This document shows, one piece after another, positions 16,722-25,452 of a stretch of DNA of 64,000 nt. A model generated the notes under the pieces. The model did no database searches and was not told the origin of the DNA. It saw nothing but the letters and a program-made list of their open reading frames with translations. Source of the stretch: Adhaeribacter pallidiroseus. Lineage in GTDB: Bacteria > Bacteroidota > Bacteroidia > Cytophagales > Hymenobacteraceae. The stretch lies in contig NZ_QASA01000001.1 in assembly GCF_003340495.1 (NCBI RefSeq), positions 2,046,001 through 2,110,000 of the forward strand, read 5' to 3'. The position numbers and the translations under genes are program-made. Within the stretch, counting starts at the first letter, position 1; every line of letters begins with the position of its first letter.

Positions 16722-17375
16722 ATGGCTCGATCGAAATTAGCAAAGTTTAAAGAAATCGCGGAGAGCGATCTGGTTCTGGAAGCAGGAAAACCACTTTTTG
16801 AAAATATAAAAGGCAAGTGGCACGAAAGCTACTTTCAAAATGATTACCCAATTATTTTAGAAATTGGGTGTGGCAAAGGCGATTATACCATTGGCATGGC
16901 CAATTTATTTCCGAATAAAAATTTCATCGGGGTCGATATTAAAGGATCCCGGATATGGAAAGGAAGTTGCCTGGCGCAGGAGCAAGGCCTCACCAACGTG
17001 GCCTTTCTGCGCAATTTTATTGAGTTATTACCAGAGCAATTTGCCCCCGGCGAGATTAGCGAAATCTGGATTACATTTCCCGATCCCCGGCCGCGGAAAG
17101 GCGAAGAAAAAAAGCGTTTAACCTCCACCCGGTTTTTAGATATTTATGAATCTTTGTTGAAACCAAGCAGTCTCATTCATTTTAAAACCGATGATTTAGC
17201 TTTATTCGAGTTTACTCTAGACTTGCTCAAAATGCGGGAAGCGAAAAACCTGCGGTACACATTTGATTTATACGCCTCTGACTTACAGCAAAATACTTTG
17301 GGTATTCAAACCACCTATGAAAAACGGTTTTTAGCAGAAGGCCAAACAATCAAGTATTTACAATATACACGATAG
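16722..17375 (+). CDS. trmB: tRNA (guanine-N7-)-methyltransferase
   Basis: SAM-dependent methyltransferase forming m7G46 in the tRNA variable loop. It has the Rossmann motif ILEIGCGKGDYTIGMA (about residues 46-61), the FIGVDIKGSRIWKG segment, and the TrmB signature ITFPDPRPRKGEEKKRLTS around residue 116. At 217 residues it is full length. It follows folC by 6 bases and is the last gene of the plus-strand block. Its downstream neighbour is convergent. Confidence 0.93.
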   Translation: MARSKLAKFKEIAESDLVLEAGKPLFENIKGKWHESYFQNDYPIILEIGCGKGDYTIGMANLFPNKNFIGVDIKGSRIWKGSCLAQEQGLTNVAFLRNFIELLPEQFAPGEISEIWITFPDPRPRKGEEKKRLTSTRFLDIYESLLKPSSLIHFKTDDLALFEFTLDLLKMREAKNLRYTFDLYASDLQQNTLGIQTTYEKRFLAEGQTIKYLQYTR

Positions 17376-17477
17376 TTGATTTTCATAAGCCATCATTGAT
17401 TGTCCACAAACTTTAGTCAAAAGTTGAAAATAAGATTTCTGTACTTATTTACTGCAATTGAATTTTAAAAAATGTGA

Positions 17478-17502
17478 TCTATGGTCCGTGGACTATGGAC
17501 TA
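17478..17502. repeat. degenerate 7-bp tandem repeat
   Basis: Heptads CTATGGT, CCGTGGA, CTATGGA, CTA lie 5 bases from the stop codon of the TrpF-like gene, in the gap between two convergent genes. Confidence 0.5.
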
Positions 17503-17507
17503 AATAA

Positions 17508-18131
17508 TTAAACTTCTTCCAGTACTTCAAAAATTTCCTGGAGCGTGTCGTAGTCTTTTAAACCAGGTTTAATTTCCTGGCCCCCTTGCAGGCCAATCCC
17601 AGCGGGGTTTATTTGTTGTAAAACCTCCATTGCGTTTTCTTTGCTAATGCCTAAGCCAATAAGCACTTTAAAATCGCGGGCTAAATCTTGTAAAAACCGG
17701 AGATTGGTATCGTCAATGGTAGTATAATCTTCAGAAAAAACTAGAAAGTAAGCTACATGATCTTTGTACAGGTGCATTTCCTCTACTAGTTCACTTTCAA
17801 TGGTATCTTTCGTAAAATGAGCCCGTTGGATAACCGGACATTTTATCTGCTGAATTTCGTCAATTAAGTATTGTTTATTGAGCTGCACGTAATCCAGATG
17901 ACAGGAATCTACTAATTCGTTAATTTGTTCAACCGGCGTTTTTCTAAATTCTCCCACCAACTTTACCCCCGAAACCCAGCCCACAATATCCTGTAAGTCC
18001 GTCGGTGACATGTAACCGGGTTGCGAATCATCCAAGTTAAAACCAATCATATCTACCCCCATTCCAGCGCAATAACGGGCATCACTTAAATTATTAATCC
18101 CATTTACAATTACCGAAGTGATTAAAGCCAT
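17508..18131 (-). CDS. phosphoribosylanthranilate-isomerase-like TIM-barrel protein, probably not catalytic as TrpF
   Basis: A 207-residue protein aligning by eye with TrpF along its length. It has an N-terminal strand followed by NNLSDARYCAGMGVDMIGF, a VLIGLGISKENAMEVL segment near residue 155 and a GLQGGQEIKPGLKDYD end, matching the TrpF phosphate-binding region. The catalytic KICG motif is replaced by IVNG, so the general-base cysteine is missing. The FLVFSED strand does not show the usual catalytic aspartate context. No other trp gene is nearby. I infer a diverged paralogue with another or no enzymatic role. Automatic annotation would probably call it TrpF. Confidence 0.7.
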   Translation of the reverse strand: MALITSVIVNGINNLSDARYCAGMGVDMIGFNLDDSQPGYMSPTDLQDIVGWVSGVKLVGEFRKTPVEQINELVDSCHLDYVQLNKQYLIDEIQQIKCPVIQRAHFTKDTIESELVEEMHLYKDHVAYFLVFSEDYTTIDDTNLRFLQDLARDFKVLIGLGISKENAMEVLQQINPAGIGLQGGQEIKPGLKDYDTLQEIFEVLEEV

Positions 18132-18312
18132 AAAGGTTTCCTGTTTAATTAGAAATTTAAAAATCTGTTCCTTTGGTCAAAATAAAGAAGTATTTCGGTA
18201 ATCCGTACGGAATTTTTTAAAAAGATTTATAAAACAACAGAATATCGGGGCAACTATTGGTTCTTTAGCACTAATATCCTGTCCTAAACTTATATTACTG
18301 AAAGGTTGTTAA

Positions 18313-18320
18313 TATATTTG
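18313..18320 (+). promoter_or_regulatory. -7 box for mnmA
   Basis: TATATTTG matches TAnnTTTG exactly and lies 42 bases before the mnmA start. No convincing -33 element is seen. Confidence 0.5.
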
Positions 18321-18362
18321 CAAACAATTTTTTAAGTAGTAGATTAAAGTATACTTTTCATA

Positions 18363-19466
18363 ATGAGTAAATTAGGTAGGGTTCTAGTAGCTATGAGTGG
18401 CGGCATCGATTCTTCGGTGGCTGCGGTAATGCTGCACGAGCAAGGGTACGAAGTAGTAGGCATGACCATGAAAACCTGGGATTATGCTTCGGCTGGTGGT
18501 AGTAAAAAAGAAACGGGTTGCTGCAGCCTCGATTCCATAAATGATGCCCGTAACATTGCCGTATCTTTAGGTTTTCCGCATTATATTATTGATATCCGGG
18601 AAGAATTTGGCGATTACGTGATCAATCATTTTACCGATGAATACCTGGCCGGACGTACGCCCAACCCATGCGTTTTATGCAATACCCATATAAAATGGGA
18701 TTCACTTTTACGCCGGGCGGATAAGCTGGGCTGCGATTTTATTGCCACGGGGCATTACGCCAAAATCCGGCAGAAGAACGAGCGTTTTGTTATTTCAAAA
18801 GGTCTGGACGAAAATAAAGATCAATCGTATGCTTTGTGGGGTATTTCGCAAGCCAGCCTCAGCCGGACTATATTTCCTTTGGGTGATTTACGAAAAACAG
18901 AAATTCGGGAAATGGCGGTGGAAAGAGGATTTTTAGAATTAGTGCAAAAACCGGAGTCTTACGAAATTTGTTTTATTCCGGACAATGATTACCGGGGTTT
19001 CTTGAAAAGGCGGGTGCCCGCTTTACAAAGCGAAGTAGCCGGCGGGGAGTTTGTACTGGAAGATGGTACCGTAGTAGGCAAACACGAAGGCTATCCGTTT
19101 TACACTATCGGGCAACGGAAAGGTTTAGGTATTGCTTTAGGTTTCCCGGCCTATGTAACTAAAATTGAGAAGGATAATAATAGGGTTATTTTGGGTAATT
19201 ACGATGATTTAGCTAAAAACGCCATGCGCGTAGGAAAATTAACTTTAAGTAAATACCCTGACCTAATAGATAAACCTACTCCGTCTATCACCAAAGTTCG
19301 TTACAACGATTCCGGCACCGACGCCATTATTACGCAGGTAGGAGATAAAATGGAAGTACAATTTAACCGCGGGGTACACGCTATTGCTCCCGGCCAAGCC
19401 GCGGTATTTTACGAAGGCAACGATGTAATCGGCGGTGGCTGGATCGAAGCCAGCTATAATCTTTAA
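18363..19466 (+). CDS. mnmA: tRNA-specific 2-thiouridylase MnmA
   Basis: Thiolates U34 of Lys, Glu and Gln tRNAs, taking sulfur from a cysteine-desulfurase relay. The PP-loop ATP-binding motif is AMSGGIDSS (residues ~9-17; Ile where Val is more usual). The catalytic cysteines are Cys103 in NPCVLC and Cys203 in YEICFIP. TGHYAKI and GQRKGLGI are further family signatures. At 367 residues it is full length. It opens a plus-strand run with a lipoprotein gene 15 bases downstream. Confidence 0.94.
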   Translation: MSKLGRVLVAMSGGIDSSVAAVMLHEQGYEVVGMTMKTWDYASAGGSKKETGCCSLDSINDARNIAVSLGFPHYIIDIREEFGDYVINHFTDEYLAGRTPNPCVLCNTHIKWDSLLRRADKLGCDFIATGHYAKIRQKNERFVISKGLDENKDQSYALWGISQASLSRTIFPLGDLRKTEIREMAVERGFLELVQKPESYEICFIPDNDYRGFLKRRVPALQSEVAGGEFVLEDGTVVGKHEGYPFYTIGQRKGLGIALGFPAYVTKIEKDNNRVILGNYDDLAKNAMRVGKLTLSKYPDLIDKPTPSITKVRYNDSGTDAIITQVGDKMEVQFNRGVHAIAPGQAAVFYEGNDVIGGGWIEASYNL

Positions 19467-19481
19467 AAATTCCGAAGAATC

Positions 19482-20216
19482 ATGAATCGTTGGCTACTGA
19501 TCTGCGGTCTTCTTTTTTTGGTAGGTAGCTGTACCGAAGATGTGCCTATAGAACCGGAAGCTTTAGGTTTAAAGTACTATCCTCTAAAAACCGGTGAATA
19601 TTGGATTTATAAGGTTACCCAAACCCGGTACCAAAATCAATTTGCCGAGCAAGCCACCGATTCGGTAAGTTACTACGTCCGGGAGCAGATTGATACGGTA
19701 TTCCGGGATTTGGCCGGCGAAGATACGTATAAGTTTACCCGTTCACGCCGCAATACTCCTGCCGATGCATGGAGCCAGGATTCGGTTTTCGTGGTAAATA
19801 AATCAGCATCGGATGTACGCTTAACGCAAAATAACCGGAGAGTTGTTTCCTTTATTTTTCCGGTATTAGAAGGTAAGAAATGGAATGCGCATATCTTTAA
19901 TTCGCAATCATCCCTTACTAATCCAGCAGAAGAAACTTTCTATTTTTTTGCTAACACGAGGCAGCCTACGGTCGTTAACGGGATAAATTATGCTAATACC
20001 GTAAAAGTGGTGCAATTAGCAAATGACAACGCGATTGAGAAGCAGGATGGTCATGAGGTTTACGGTTACGGCGTAGGCCGGATTTATAAGCAAAAACTAG
20101 CCTTCCAATATTGTTCCGATCCGGACCGGCAAAATGGCTGTGAAATAGGCAGTAAATTTATTATAACCGGAATAAAACAAATTGAGAGATTAGAAGAACA
20201 TGGTTTTTCCCAATAG
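19482..20216 (+). CDS. hypothetical lipoprotein
   Basis: A 244-residue protein with a lipoprotein signal peptide and lipobox (LFLVGSC, Cys at residue 17), so it is probably tethered in the envelope. The mature part is rich in beta-strand-like segments with conserved-looking GEYWIYKVTQTRY and YGYGVGRIYKQKLAF stretches. These resemble uncharacterised Bacteroidota lipoproteins that accompany secreted peptidases. It lies 15 bases after mnmA and 6 bases before the S8 peptidase, so it is likely co-expressed with the latter. I do not recognise a functional domain. Confidence 0.75.
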   Translation: MNRWLLICGLLFLVGSCTEDVPIEPEALGLKYYPLKTGEYWIYKVTQTRYQNQFAEQATDSVSYYVREQIDTVFRDLAGEDTYKFTRSRRNTPADAWSQDSVFVVNKSASDVRLTQNNRRVVSFIFPVLEGKKWNAHIFNSQSSLTNPAEETFYFFANTRQPTVVNGINYANTVKVVQLANDNAIEKQDGHEVYGYGVGRIYKQKLAFQYCSDPDRQNGCEIGSKFIITGIKQIERLEEHGFSQ

Positions 20217-20222
20217 TTATTC

Positions 20223-21899
20223 ATGAGAGCGGGATTGATTTTACTTATTACTTTTTTAAATTTCTTATCCGCTTGGAGCCAGACTAACTCGGGTAGTGAT
20301 GCTGTTTACAAGCAATTTGTTTATTTTAAAGATAAAGCTAACAATCCTTTTACCATCCAGCAACCCCAGCAATTCCTATCCACCAGTGCTATTCAACGGC
20401 GCGAACGTTACCAAATTCCGGTAATTACCCGCGACTTGCCGGTTACTCCCGCCTACGTTGCGCAATTAAAGCAAGCAGGCGCAAAGGTGTGGTACACTTC
20501 CCGTTGGTTCAACGGAGCTTTGATACAATGCGATACCACTACTTTTCGAAAAATAAAAATGCTCCCCTTTATCAAAACTGCCGAAACAGTAGCACAACGC
20601 CGTGGTAAGAGTGCTTCCACAAGTGGTCAAAAGCGAGCTGCCACCCAAAAATTTAAAAAAACCGGACAATCGCTCAGTTATAAACAACTGGTATTCGGCG
20701 AAGCTACCAGCCAGGCTAAACTTATTGGCGTACCCGAAATGCACCAGGCCGGGTTCCGGGGCGAAGGAATGAGCATAGCCGTTTTTGACGGAGGGTTTTC
20801 GGGGGTTAACCGGGTCTCTGCTTTTGCTCATTTGTTCAGCAATAATAAAATTACAGCTACTTTCGATTTTGTAGATAAAAACACTGGCGTTTACGAAAAG
20901 GATAGCCACGGTACCGAAGTGCTTTCTACTTTAGCCGCCAATGTGCCCAACGTGTTTGTCGGTACGGCTCCTCAGGCCAATTATTCTTTGTTTATTACCG
21001 AAGATGTTAGCCGGGAACAACGCTTGGAGGAAGTAAATTGGTTGTTAGCCGCGGAGTTTGCCGACAGCATGGGCGTAGATATTATTCAAACTTCTTTGGG
21101 CTACAATCTGTTCGACGGCGCAAATACCAGTTATACGTACGCGGATATGAACGGGGATAAAGCAATTAGTACCCGCGCCGCCGATTTTGCTGCCGCTACA
21201 GGTATGTTAGTAGTGGTGAGTGCCGGCAACGAAGGCAACGATCCCTGGCAATACATCACCGCTCCGGCCGATGCCGACTCGGTATTAAGTATTGGCGCTA
21301 CTGATTCCCTAGGCCGACGAGCCGTATTTAGTTCCATCGGTCCCACTTACGATAAGCGGATTAAACCTGATTTATCTGGTCAGGGTTTATTGGCGGCGGT
21401 TATTAACCCGGCGGGTAATGTAATTAAAGCCAATGGCACTTCTTTTTCGGCGCCTATTATCTGCGGTTTAGTAGCCGGATTCTGGCAAGCTAATCGGCAA
21501 TTAACTAACTTACAAGTTATGGATTATTTGAAATTGTCGGGAACTCAGGCCAAACAACCCGATAACCAATTAGGTTTTGGGATACCGAATTATATCCGGG
21601 CACAAACGTTAGCCGATCAGTTAGAAGGAGAATTAAATAATAATTTTAAATTATTTCCTAGCCCGGTCTCAGAAAATCACTTTACTGTTTTAATGCCGGT
21701 TACTGCTGATCAAAATACCGAGATTCGCTTGTTTAATGCCATCGGACAGGAAGTAAGCACGTTTTCCTATCATTACAATAAAATAAAATCAGACCGTACT
21801 TTCGTTACTTTTGAGTTAAAAGGATTAGCGCCGGGTATCTATCATTGCGTTATTTCGGGAATTAATCGTTCCGAGACCATCCGTTTTTTAAAACAATAA
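20223..21899 (+). CDS. S8 (subtilisin-like) serine peptidase with type IX secretion tail
   Basis: An exported serine protease with a signal peptide (to about residue 20, AWSQ) and an I9-like propeptide region. In the catalytic domain, Asp189 lies in AVFDGGFSG, His229 in DSHGTEV and Ser407 in GTSFSAP. The oxyanion Asn lies in VVSAGNEGND. The last 80 residues (LFPSPVSENHFTVLM onward, with the GLAPGIYHCVI strand) have the shape of the Por secretion/T9SS type A sorting domain, so the enzyme is predicted to cross the outer membrane by T9SS. At 558 residues it is complete. It follows the lipoprotein gene by 6 bases. Confidence 0.9.
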   Translation: MRAGLILLITFLNFLSAWSQTNSGSDAVYKQFVYFKDKANNPFTIQQPQQFLSTSAIQRRERYQIPVITRDLPVTPAYVAQLKQAGAKVWYTSRWFNGALIQCDTTTFRKIKMLPFIKTAETVAQRRGKSASTSGQKRAATQKFKKTGQSLSYKQLVFGEATSQAKLIGVPEMHQAGFRGEGMSIAVFDGGFSGVNRVSAFAHLFSNNKITATFDFVDKNTGVYEKDSHGTEVLSTLAANVPNVFVGTAPQANYSLFITEDVSREQRLEEVNWLLAAEFADSMGVDIIQTSLGYNLFDGANTSYTYADMNGDKAISTRAADFAAATGMLVVVSAGNEGNDPWQYITAPADADSVLSIGATDSLGRRAVFSSIGPTYDKRIKPDLSGQGLLAAVINPAGNVIKANGTSFSAPIICGLVAGFWQANRQLTNLQVMDYLKLSGTQAKQPDNQLGFGIPNYIRAQTLADQLEGELNNNFKLFPSPVSENHFTVLMPVTADQNTEIRLFNAIGQEVSTFSYHYNKIKSDRTFVTFELKGLAPGIYHCVISGINRSETIRFLKQ

Positions 21900-21956
21900 A
21901 TATAATTTGTAACCTGGCTAACAAAAGTAGATCAAAGAAGGGCCTATATTTACCGC

Positions 21957-22613
21957 ATGAAACCAATTATTGCTCCTTCCATTCTCGCGGCAGATTTTGC
22001 CAATTTACAGGCTCAAATAGAAATGTTGAACCAAAGTGCCGCCGGATGGATCCATTGTGATATTATGGATGGTCGGTTTGTACCTAATTTTTCTTTCGGT
22101 TTACCGGTGTTAGAAGCGGTGCATAAGCACGCCCGCAAACCCTTGGATGTCCATTTAATGATAGCCGAACCCCAGTACTACATTGAAAATTTTAAAAAAG
22201 CGGGTGCCAGTAACATAACAGTACATTACGAAGCTTGTACGCACTTGCACCGGGTAGTAGAACAAATAAAAGCAGTTGATTGTAAGGCTGGGGTGGCCTT
22301 AAACCCGCATACGCCCGTTGCTTTGTTAGAAGATATTATTCAGGATATTGATTTAGTTTGCCTGATGTCGGTAAATCCGGGTTTTGGGGGCCAGAAATTT
22401 ATAACGCATACCTACCCAAAAGTAGCCGCACTCCGTGAATTAATCTTGGCGAAAAATGCCCAGGCTTTGATTGAAATTGATGGGGGCGTAAACGAGGAAA
22501 CGGCGCCGTTACTGTTACAACACGGGGCCGATGTGCTGGTGGCTGGTTCTTTTGTTTTCCAGGCTACTAATCCGCTGCAAACTATTTTAAATTTAAGTAA
22601 TTTAAGTACCTGA
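21957..22613 (+). CDS. rpe: ribulose-phosphate 3-epimerase
   Basis: Interconverts ribulose 5-phosphate and xylulose 5-phosphate in the pentose phosphate pathway. This is a metal-dependent TIM barrel. Family motifs are IIAPSILAADFANL at the N-terminus, HCDIMDGRFVPNFSFG around residue 33, DVHLMI near residue 64, LMSVNPGFGGQKF near residue 140 and IDGGVN near residue 178. The length of 218 residues is typical. A TATATTTA box just upstream (21945-21952) is close to the -7 consensus and would make the transcript nearly leaderless. The TonB-receptor gene follows 12 bases downstream. Confidence 0.95.
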   Translation: MKPIIAPSILAADFANLQAQIEMLNQSAAGWIHCDIMDGRFVPNFSFGLPVLEAVHKHARKPLDVHLMIAEPQYYIENFKKAGASNITVHYEACTHLHRVVEQIKAVDCKAGVALNPHTPVALLEDIIQDIDLVCLMSVNPGFGGQKFITHTYPKVAALRELILAKNAQALIEIDGGVNEETAPLLLQHGADVLVAGSFVFQATNPLQTILNLSNLST

Positions 22614-22625
22614 TTTAGCCCGCTT

Positions 22626-25079
22626 ATGCTTGTAAAGCCGGTTCTCTGGCTGTTTTGCCTTTTGTTTCCCGTTTTAGTTTTTGGTCAAACAACTACCCTT
22701 ACCGGGCTAGTGGTAGATGAAATCGGTACTCCGCTCCAATACGCCAATGTAACTATTAAAGGAAATACCCGTGGAACCCAAACCAATGCCCAGGGTAAGT
22801 TCACATTAACTATTCCAACTGGCCAGGAAGTTTTTATTCAGGTAAAGTTCATTGGTTTTCGGGAGCAAGTTGTTCAGATTAATAAAACAATTCTGCTGGC
22901 CAAAGAAATTAAAGTTATGTTAGTTTCTAATTCCCAAAATCTTTCTACAATTACTATTTCCGGAGTTAATTCTTACACAGGCACTTCCTCCAACAATACG
23001 ATGCGGTTGAACCCCCGAATTAGTAAGGAAATGCCGTCGGTGTTTAATGATTTTAACAAAGTATTAGCAACGTTGCCGGGAGTAGTCAGTAATAACGAGT
23101 TAAGTTCTACCTATTCGGTGCGGGGTGGTAACTACGACGAGAATTTAGTTTACGTGAACGGTATGGAGATTTACCGGCCATTCCTGGTGAGTAATGCGCA
23201 GCAAGAAGGACTTAGTTTTGTTAACCCGGATTTAGTACAAAATATTCAATTTTCGACGGGTGGCTGGCAGCCGCTTTACGGCGATAAACTTTCTTCGGTG
23301 TTAAGCATCGAGTACAAAAAACCTCGGAAATTTGCCGGATCGGTTACCGGTGGATTAATGGGCGGAGCGCTGCACTTAGAAACCATTTCTAAAAACAAAC
23401 GAACTACCTACTTGCTGGGTGTGCGTTACAAGAATCCGCAATTGGTATTTAACTCTTTAGAAACCAACGGGAACTACCAGCCTAACTTTTTAGATGCGCA
23501 AGCTTACATCACGCACAACTTATCGAAAAAACTTCTTCCGCAAACCAACCAACCAAAAACAACTATAGGAATACTGGCGAGTGTGGCGCGCAACCGGTAC
23601 GAAGTAATACCCAGCTACCGCGAAACTTCCTTTGGCACCACCGACCGGATTGTACGCTTGGGTATTCAGTTTAACGGCTACGAAAGAATGGAATACGAAA
23701 CCTACCAGGGAGGTGTTCATTTAAAGCATTTTTTTAAAAAAAGTGTATCTACCGAGATTATTGGAAGTGCCCTTTTAACCCGCGAAAGGGAACTACGGGA
23801 TATTGCGGCCACCTACGCCTTTTATGAGGTTGCACCCCTGGATAATCGGGTTAAAGTTAAAAATGATGTAGTGCGCAACGTGGAAGCCGGTACTAATTTC
23901 GAACATGCGCGCAACACGCTTACCGCCAAAATTTTTACCCTGGAAAATCGGTATACCTGGCAACCCAGCAACCAGAGTAACCTACAAGCAGGCTTTAAAT
24001 TTAGCCGGGAAATAGTCGGGGATGCCGTTAAAGAATACAGTTTAACGGATTCGGCGGATTTTATAACCTTAAACCGGCATGTAGCCTCCCAATTAAATCT
24101 GCATTCTTTCCGGTACCAGGCCTTTGGGCAACACACCTGGCAGATCGATTCCCTGCGTTCCCTTACTTACGGTATTCGGACCAACTATTGGACGGTAAAT
24201 CAGGAATGGCTAATCAGTCCGCGGGTACAGTATACGGCTATATTGCCTCGTAAACCAGATTGGATTTTTAAGGCGGCGGCGGGTTATTATTACCAACCTC
24301 CTTTTTACCGCGAGCTTCGAAACGCTGCCGCAGAACTGAATACTAATCTGAAAGCACAAAAGTCGCTGCACTTGGTATTAGGTGCTGATTATCATTTTAT
24401 ACAATGGTCGCGCCCTTTTAAGTTGAGTACCGAAATTTATTTTAAAAATTTAAGCAACGTAGTGCCTTACGAAGTAGATAATGTGCGCCTCCGCTACTTT
24501 GCCCAAAATAATGCTAAAGCTTACGCGGCTGGCTTAGATTTGCGCGTAAATGGGGAATTTATCAACGGAGCCGAATCGTGGTTTAGCATAGGAATAATGT
24601 CCACCAAAGAAAACATAGCGGGCGATTCTACCATTTACGATTTAGAAACTTTTAAAAAAATAAATAAGCAACCACTTGGGTACCTTCGTCGCCCCACGGA
24701 TCAACGGGTTACCTTCGGATTTTATTTTCAGGACCATATTCCTAATAATCCTAGTCTGAAATTATATTTAAATGGAGTAGTGGGTACCGGATTACCTTTT
24801 AGTCCTCCCGGGAATGAGTCTTTGCGGAACCAGTTTAACATGCCTTTTTACCGGCGCGTAGATGTTGGTTTTTCTAAACTATTAACCTTTCGGGCGAGCG
24901 AATCCGGTTCAGGCAAAAGCTTAGAAAGCTTGTGGTTGAGTTTAGAGGTTTTAAACCTAATTGCGGCTAACAACGTGGTTTCTTACTCCTACTTAAAGGA
25001 TATTTATAATGTAACCTATGCCGTACCAAATTACTTATCTTCGAGGCTGGTTAATTTGCGTTTTATTGCTCGGTTTTAA
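22626..25079 (+). CDS. TonB-dependent receptor with CarboxypepD_reg-like N-terminal domain
   Basis: An 817-residue outer-membrane protein. A signal peptide (to about residue 20, VFGQ) precedes an Ig-like regulatory domain (LTGLVVDEIGTPLQYANVTI, about 24-110), then the plug (LATLPGVVSNNELSSTYSVRGGNYDENLVYVNGMEI, about 138-175, given in parts here) and a long beta-barrel ending in ...LRFIARF with a terminal aromatic residue. It imports an unknown ligand using TonB-ExbBD energy. There is no SusD partner, so it is not a classic polysaccharide-utilisation pair. Co-location with rpe is probably incidental, although a spacing of 12 bases suggests co-transcription. Confidence 0.88.
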   Translation: MLVKPVLWLFCLLFPVLVFGQTTTLTGLVVDEIGTPLQYANVTIKGNTRGTQTNAQGKFTLTIPTGQEVFIQVKFIGFREQVVQINKTILLAKEIKVMLVSNSQNLSTITISGVNSYTGTSSNNTMRLNPRISKEMPSVFNDFNKVLATLPGVVSNNELSSTYSVRGGNYDENLVYVNGMEIYRPFLVSNAQQEGLSFVNPDLVQNIQFSTGGWQPLYGDKLSSVLSIEYKKPRKFAGSVTGGLMGGALHLETISKNKRTTYLLGVRYKNPQLVFNSLETNGNYQPNFLDAQAYITHNLSKKLLPQTNQPKTTIGILASVARNRYEVIPSYRETSFGTTDRIVRLGIQFNGYERMEYETYQGGVHLKHFFKKSVSTEIIGSALLTRERELRDIAATYAFYEVAPLDNRVKVKNDVVRNVEAGTNFEHARNTLTAKIFTLENRYTWQPSNQSNLQAGFKFSREIVGDAVKEYSLTDSADFITLNRHVASQLNLHSFRYQAFGQHTWQIDSLRSLTYGIRTNYWTVNQEWLISPRVQYTAILPRKPDWIFKAAAGYYYQPPFYRELRNAAAELNTNLKAQKSLHLVLGADYHFIQWSRPFKLSTEIYFKNLSNVVPYEVDNVRLRYFAQNNAKAYAAGLDLRVNGEFINGAESWFSIGIMSTKENIAGDSTIYDLETFKKINKQPLGYLRRPTDQRVTFGFYFQDHIPNNPSLKLYLNGVVGTGLPFSPPGNESLRNQFNMPFYRRVDVGFSKLLTFRASESGSGKSLESLWLSLEVLNLIAANNVVSYSYLKDIYNVTYAVPNYLSSRLVNLRFIARF

Positions 25080-25256
25080 TCTCAGTGAAAAGCGACAAAA
25101 TAAAGCCTTGCAAAACCAATTTTAAAAATTTAAATTTCTACGTGGTATTTTACTATAAACGTAATGTTAGTCAAATTGCTATTTCACCATTAAATAAATA
25201 ACCAGTAATAGGTAGTATCCGGAATGTAAATCAAAGAAAGAGTTTGATTTCTAATG

Positions 25257-25287
25257 CTCGTTCCTAGTTTCTAGCTCAGTACTTGTA
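25257..25287. repeat. weak 7-bp tandem repeat
   Basis: CTAG and GTT words recur at 7-base spacing (GTTCCTA, GTTTCTA, GCTCAGT). The array is more degenerate than the others and is included because a clear oppositely oriented array lies at 25421-25445, beyond the terminator. Confidence 0.3.
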
Positions 25288-25307
25288 CAAGATTACTAGG
25301 TTTTAAA

Positions 25308-25343
25308 AAAACAAAGGCGACCAGTTTTGGTCGCCTTTGTTTT
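25308..25343. terminator. bidirectional intrinsic terminator
   Basis: A 15-bp perfect stem AAAACAAAGGCGACC / GGTCGCCTTTGTTTT with the loop AGTTTT is flanked by A and T runs on both sides. It sits between the convergent TonB-receptor and DUF2911 genes and can serve both. The rest of the 373-base gap (25080-25452) holds only the two short heptad arrays. Confidence 0.9.
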
Positions 25344-25420
25344 TATTTAAGTTAAATACTTTTAAAAAGTAGTTTAAAGTTTAAATAATTTTAAAATAGG
25401 GGTTCCGACAAATTTGTTGT

Positions 25421-25445
25421 ACGAACAACTAGCAACCAACAACTT
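25421..25445. repeat. degenerate 7-bp tandem repeat (AAC orientation)
   Basis: Heptads ACGAACAAC, TAGCAAC, CAACAAC lie 7 bases before the stop codon of the DUF2911 gene. Confidence 0.5.
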
Positions 25446-25452
25446 CTGGCGG

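Noticed and set aside
20466-20909. 147-codon open frame antisense to the S8 peptidase
   Set aside because: It lies wholly inside a well-supported gene with intact catalytic motifs.
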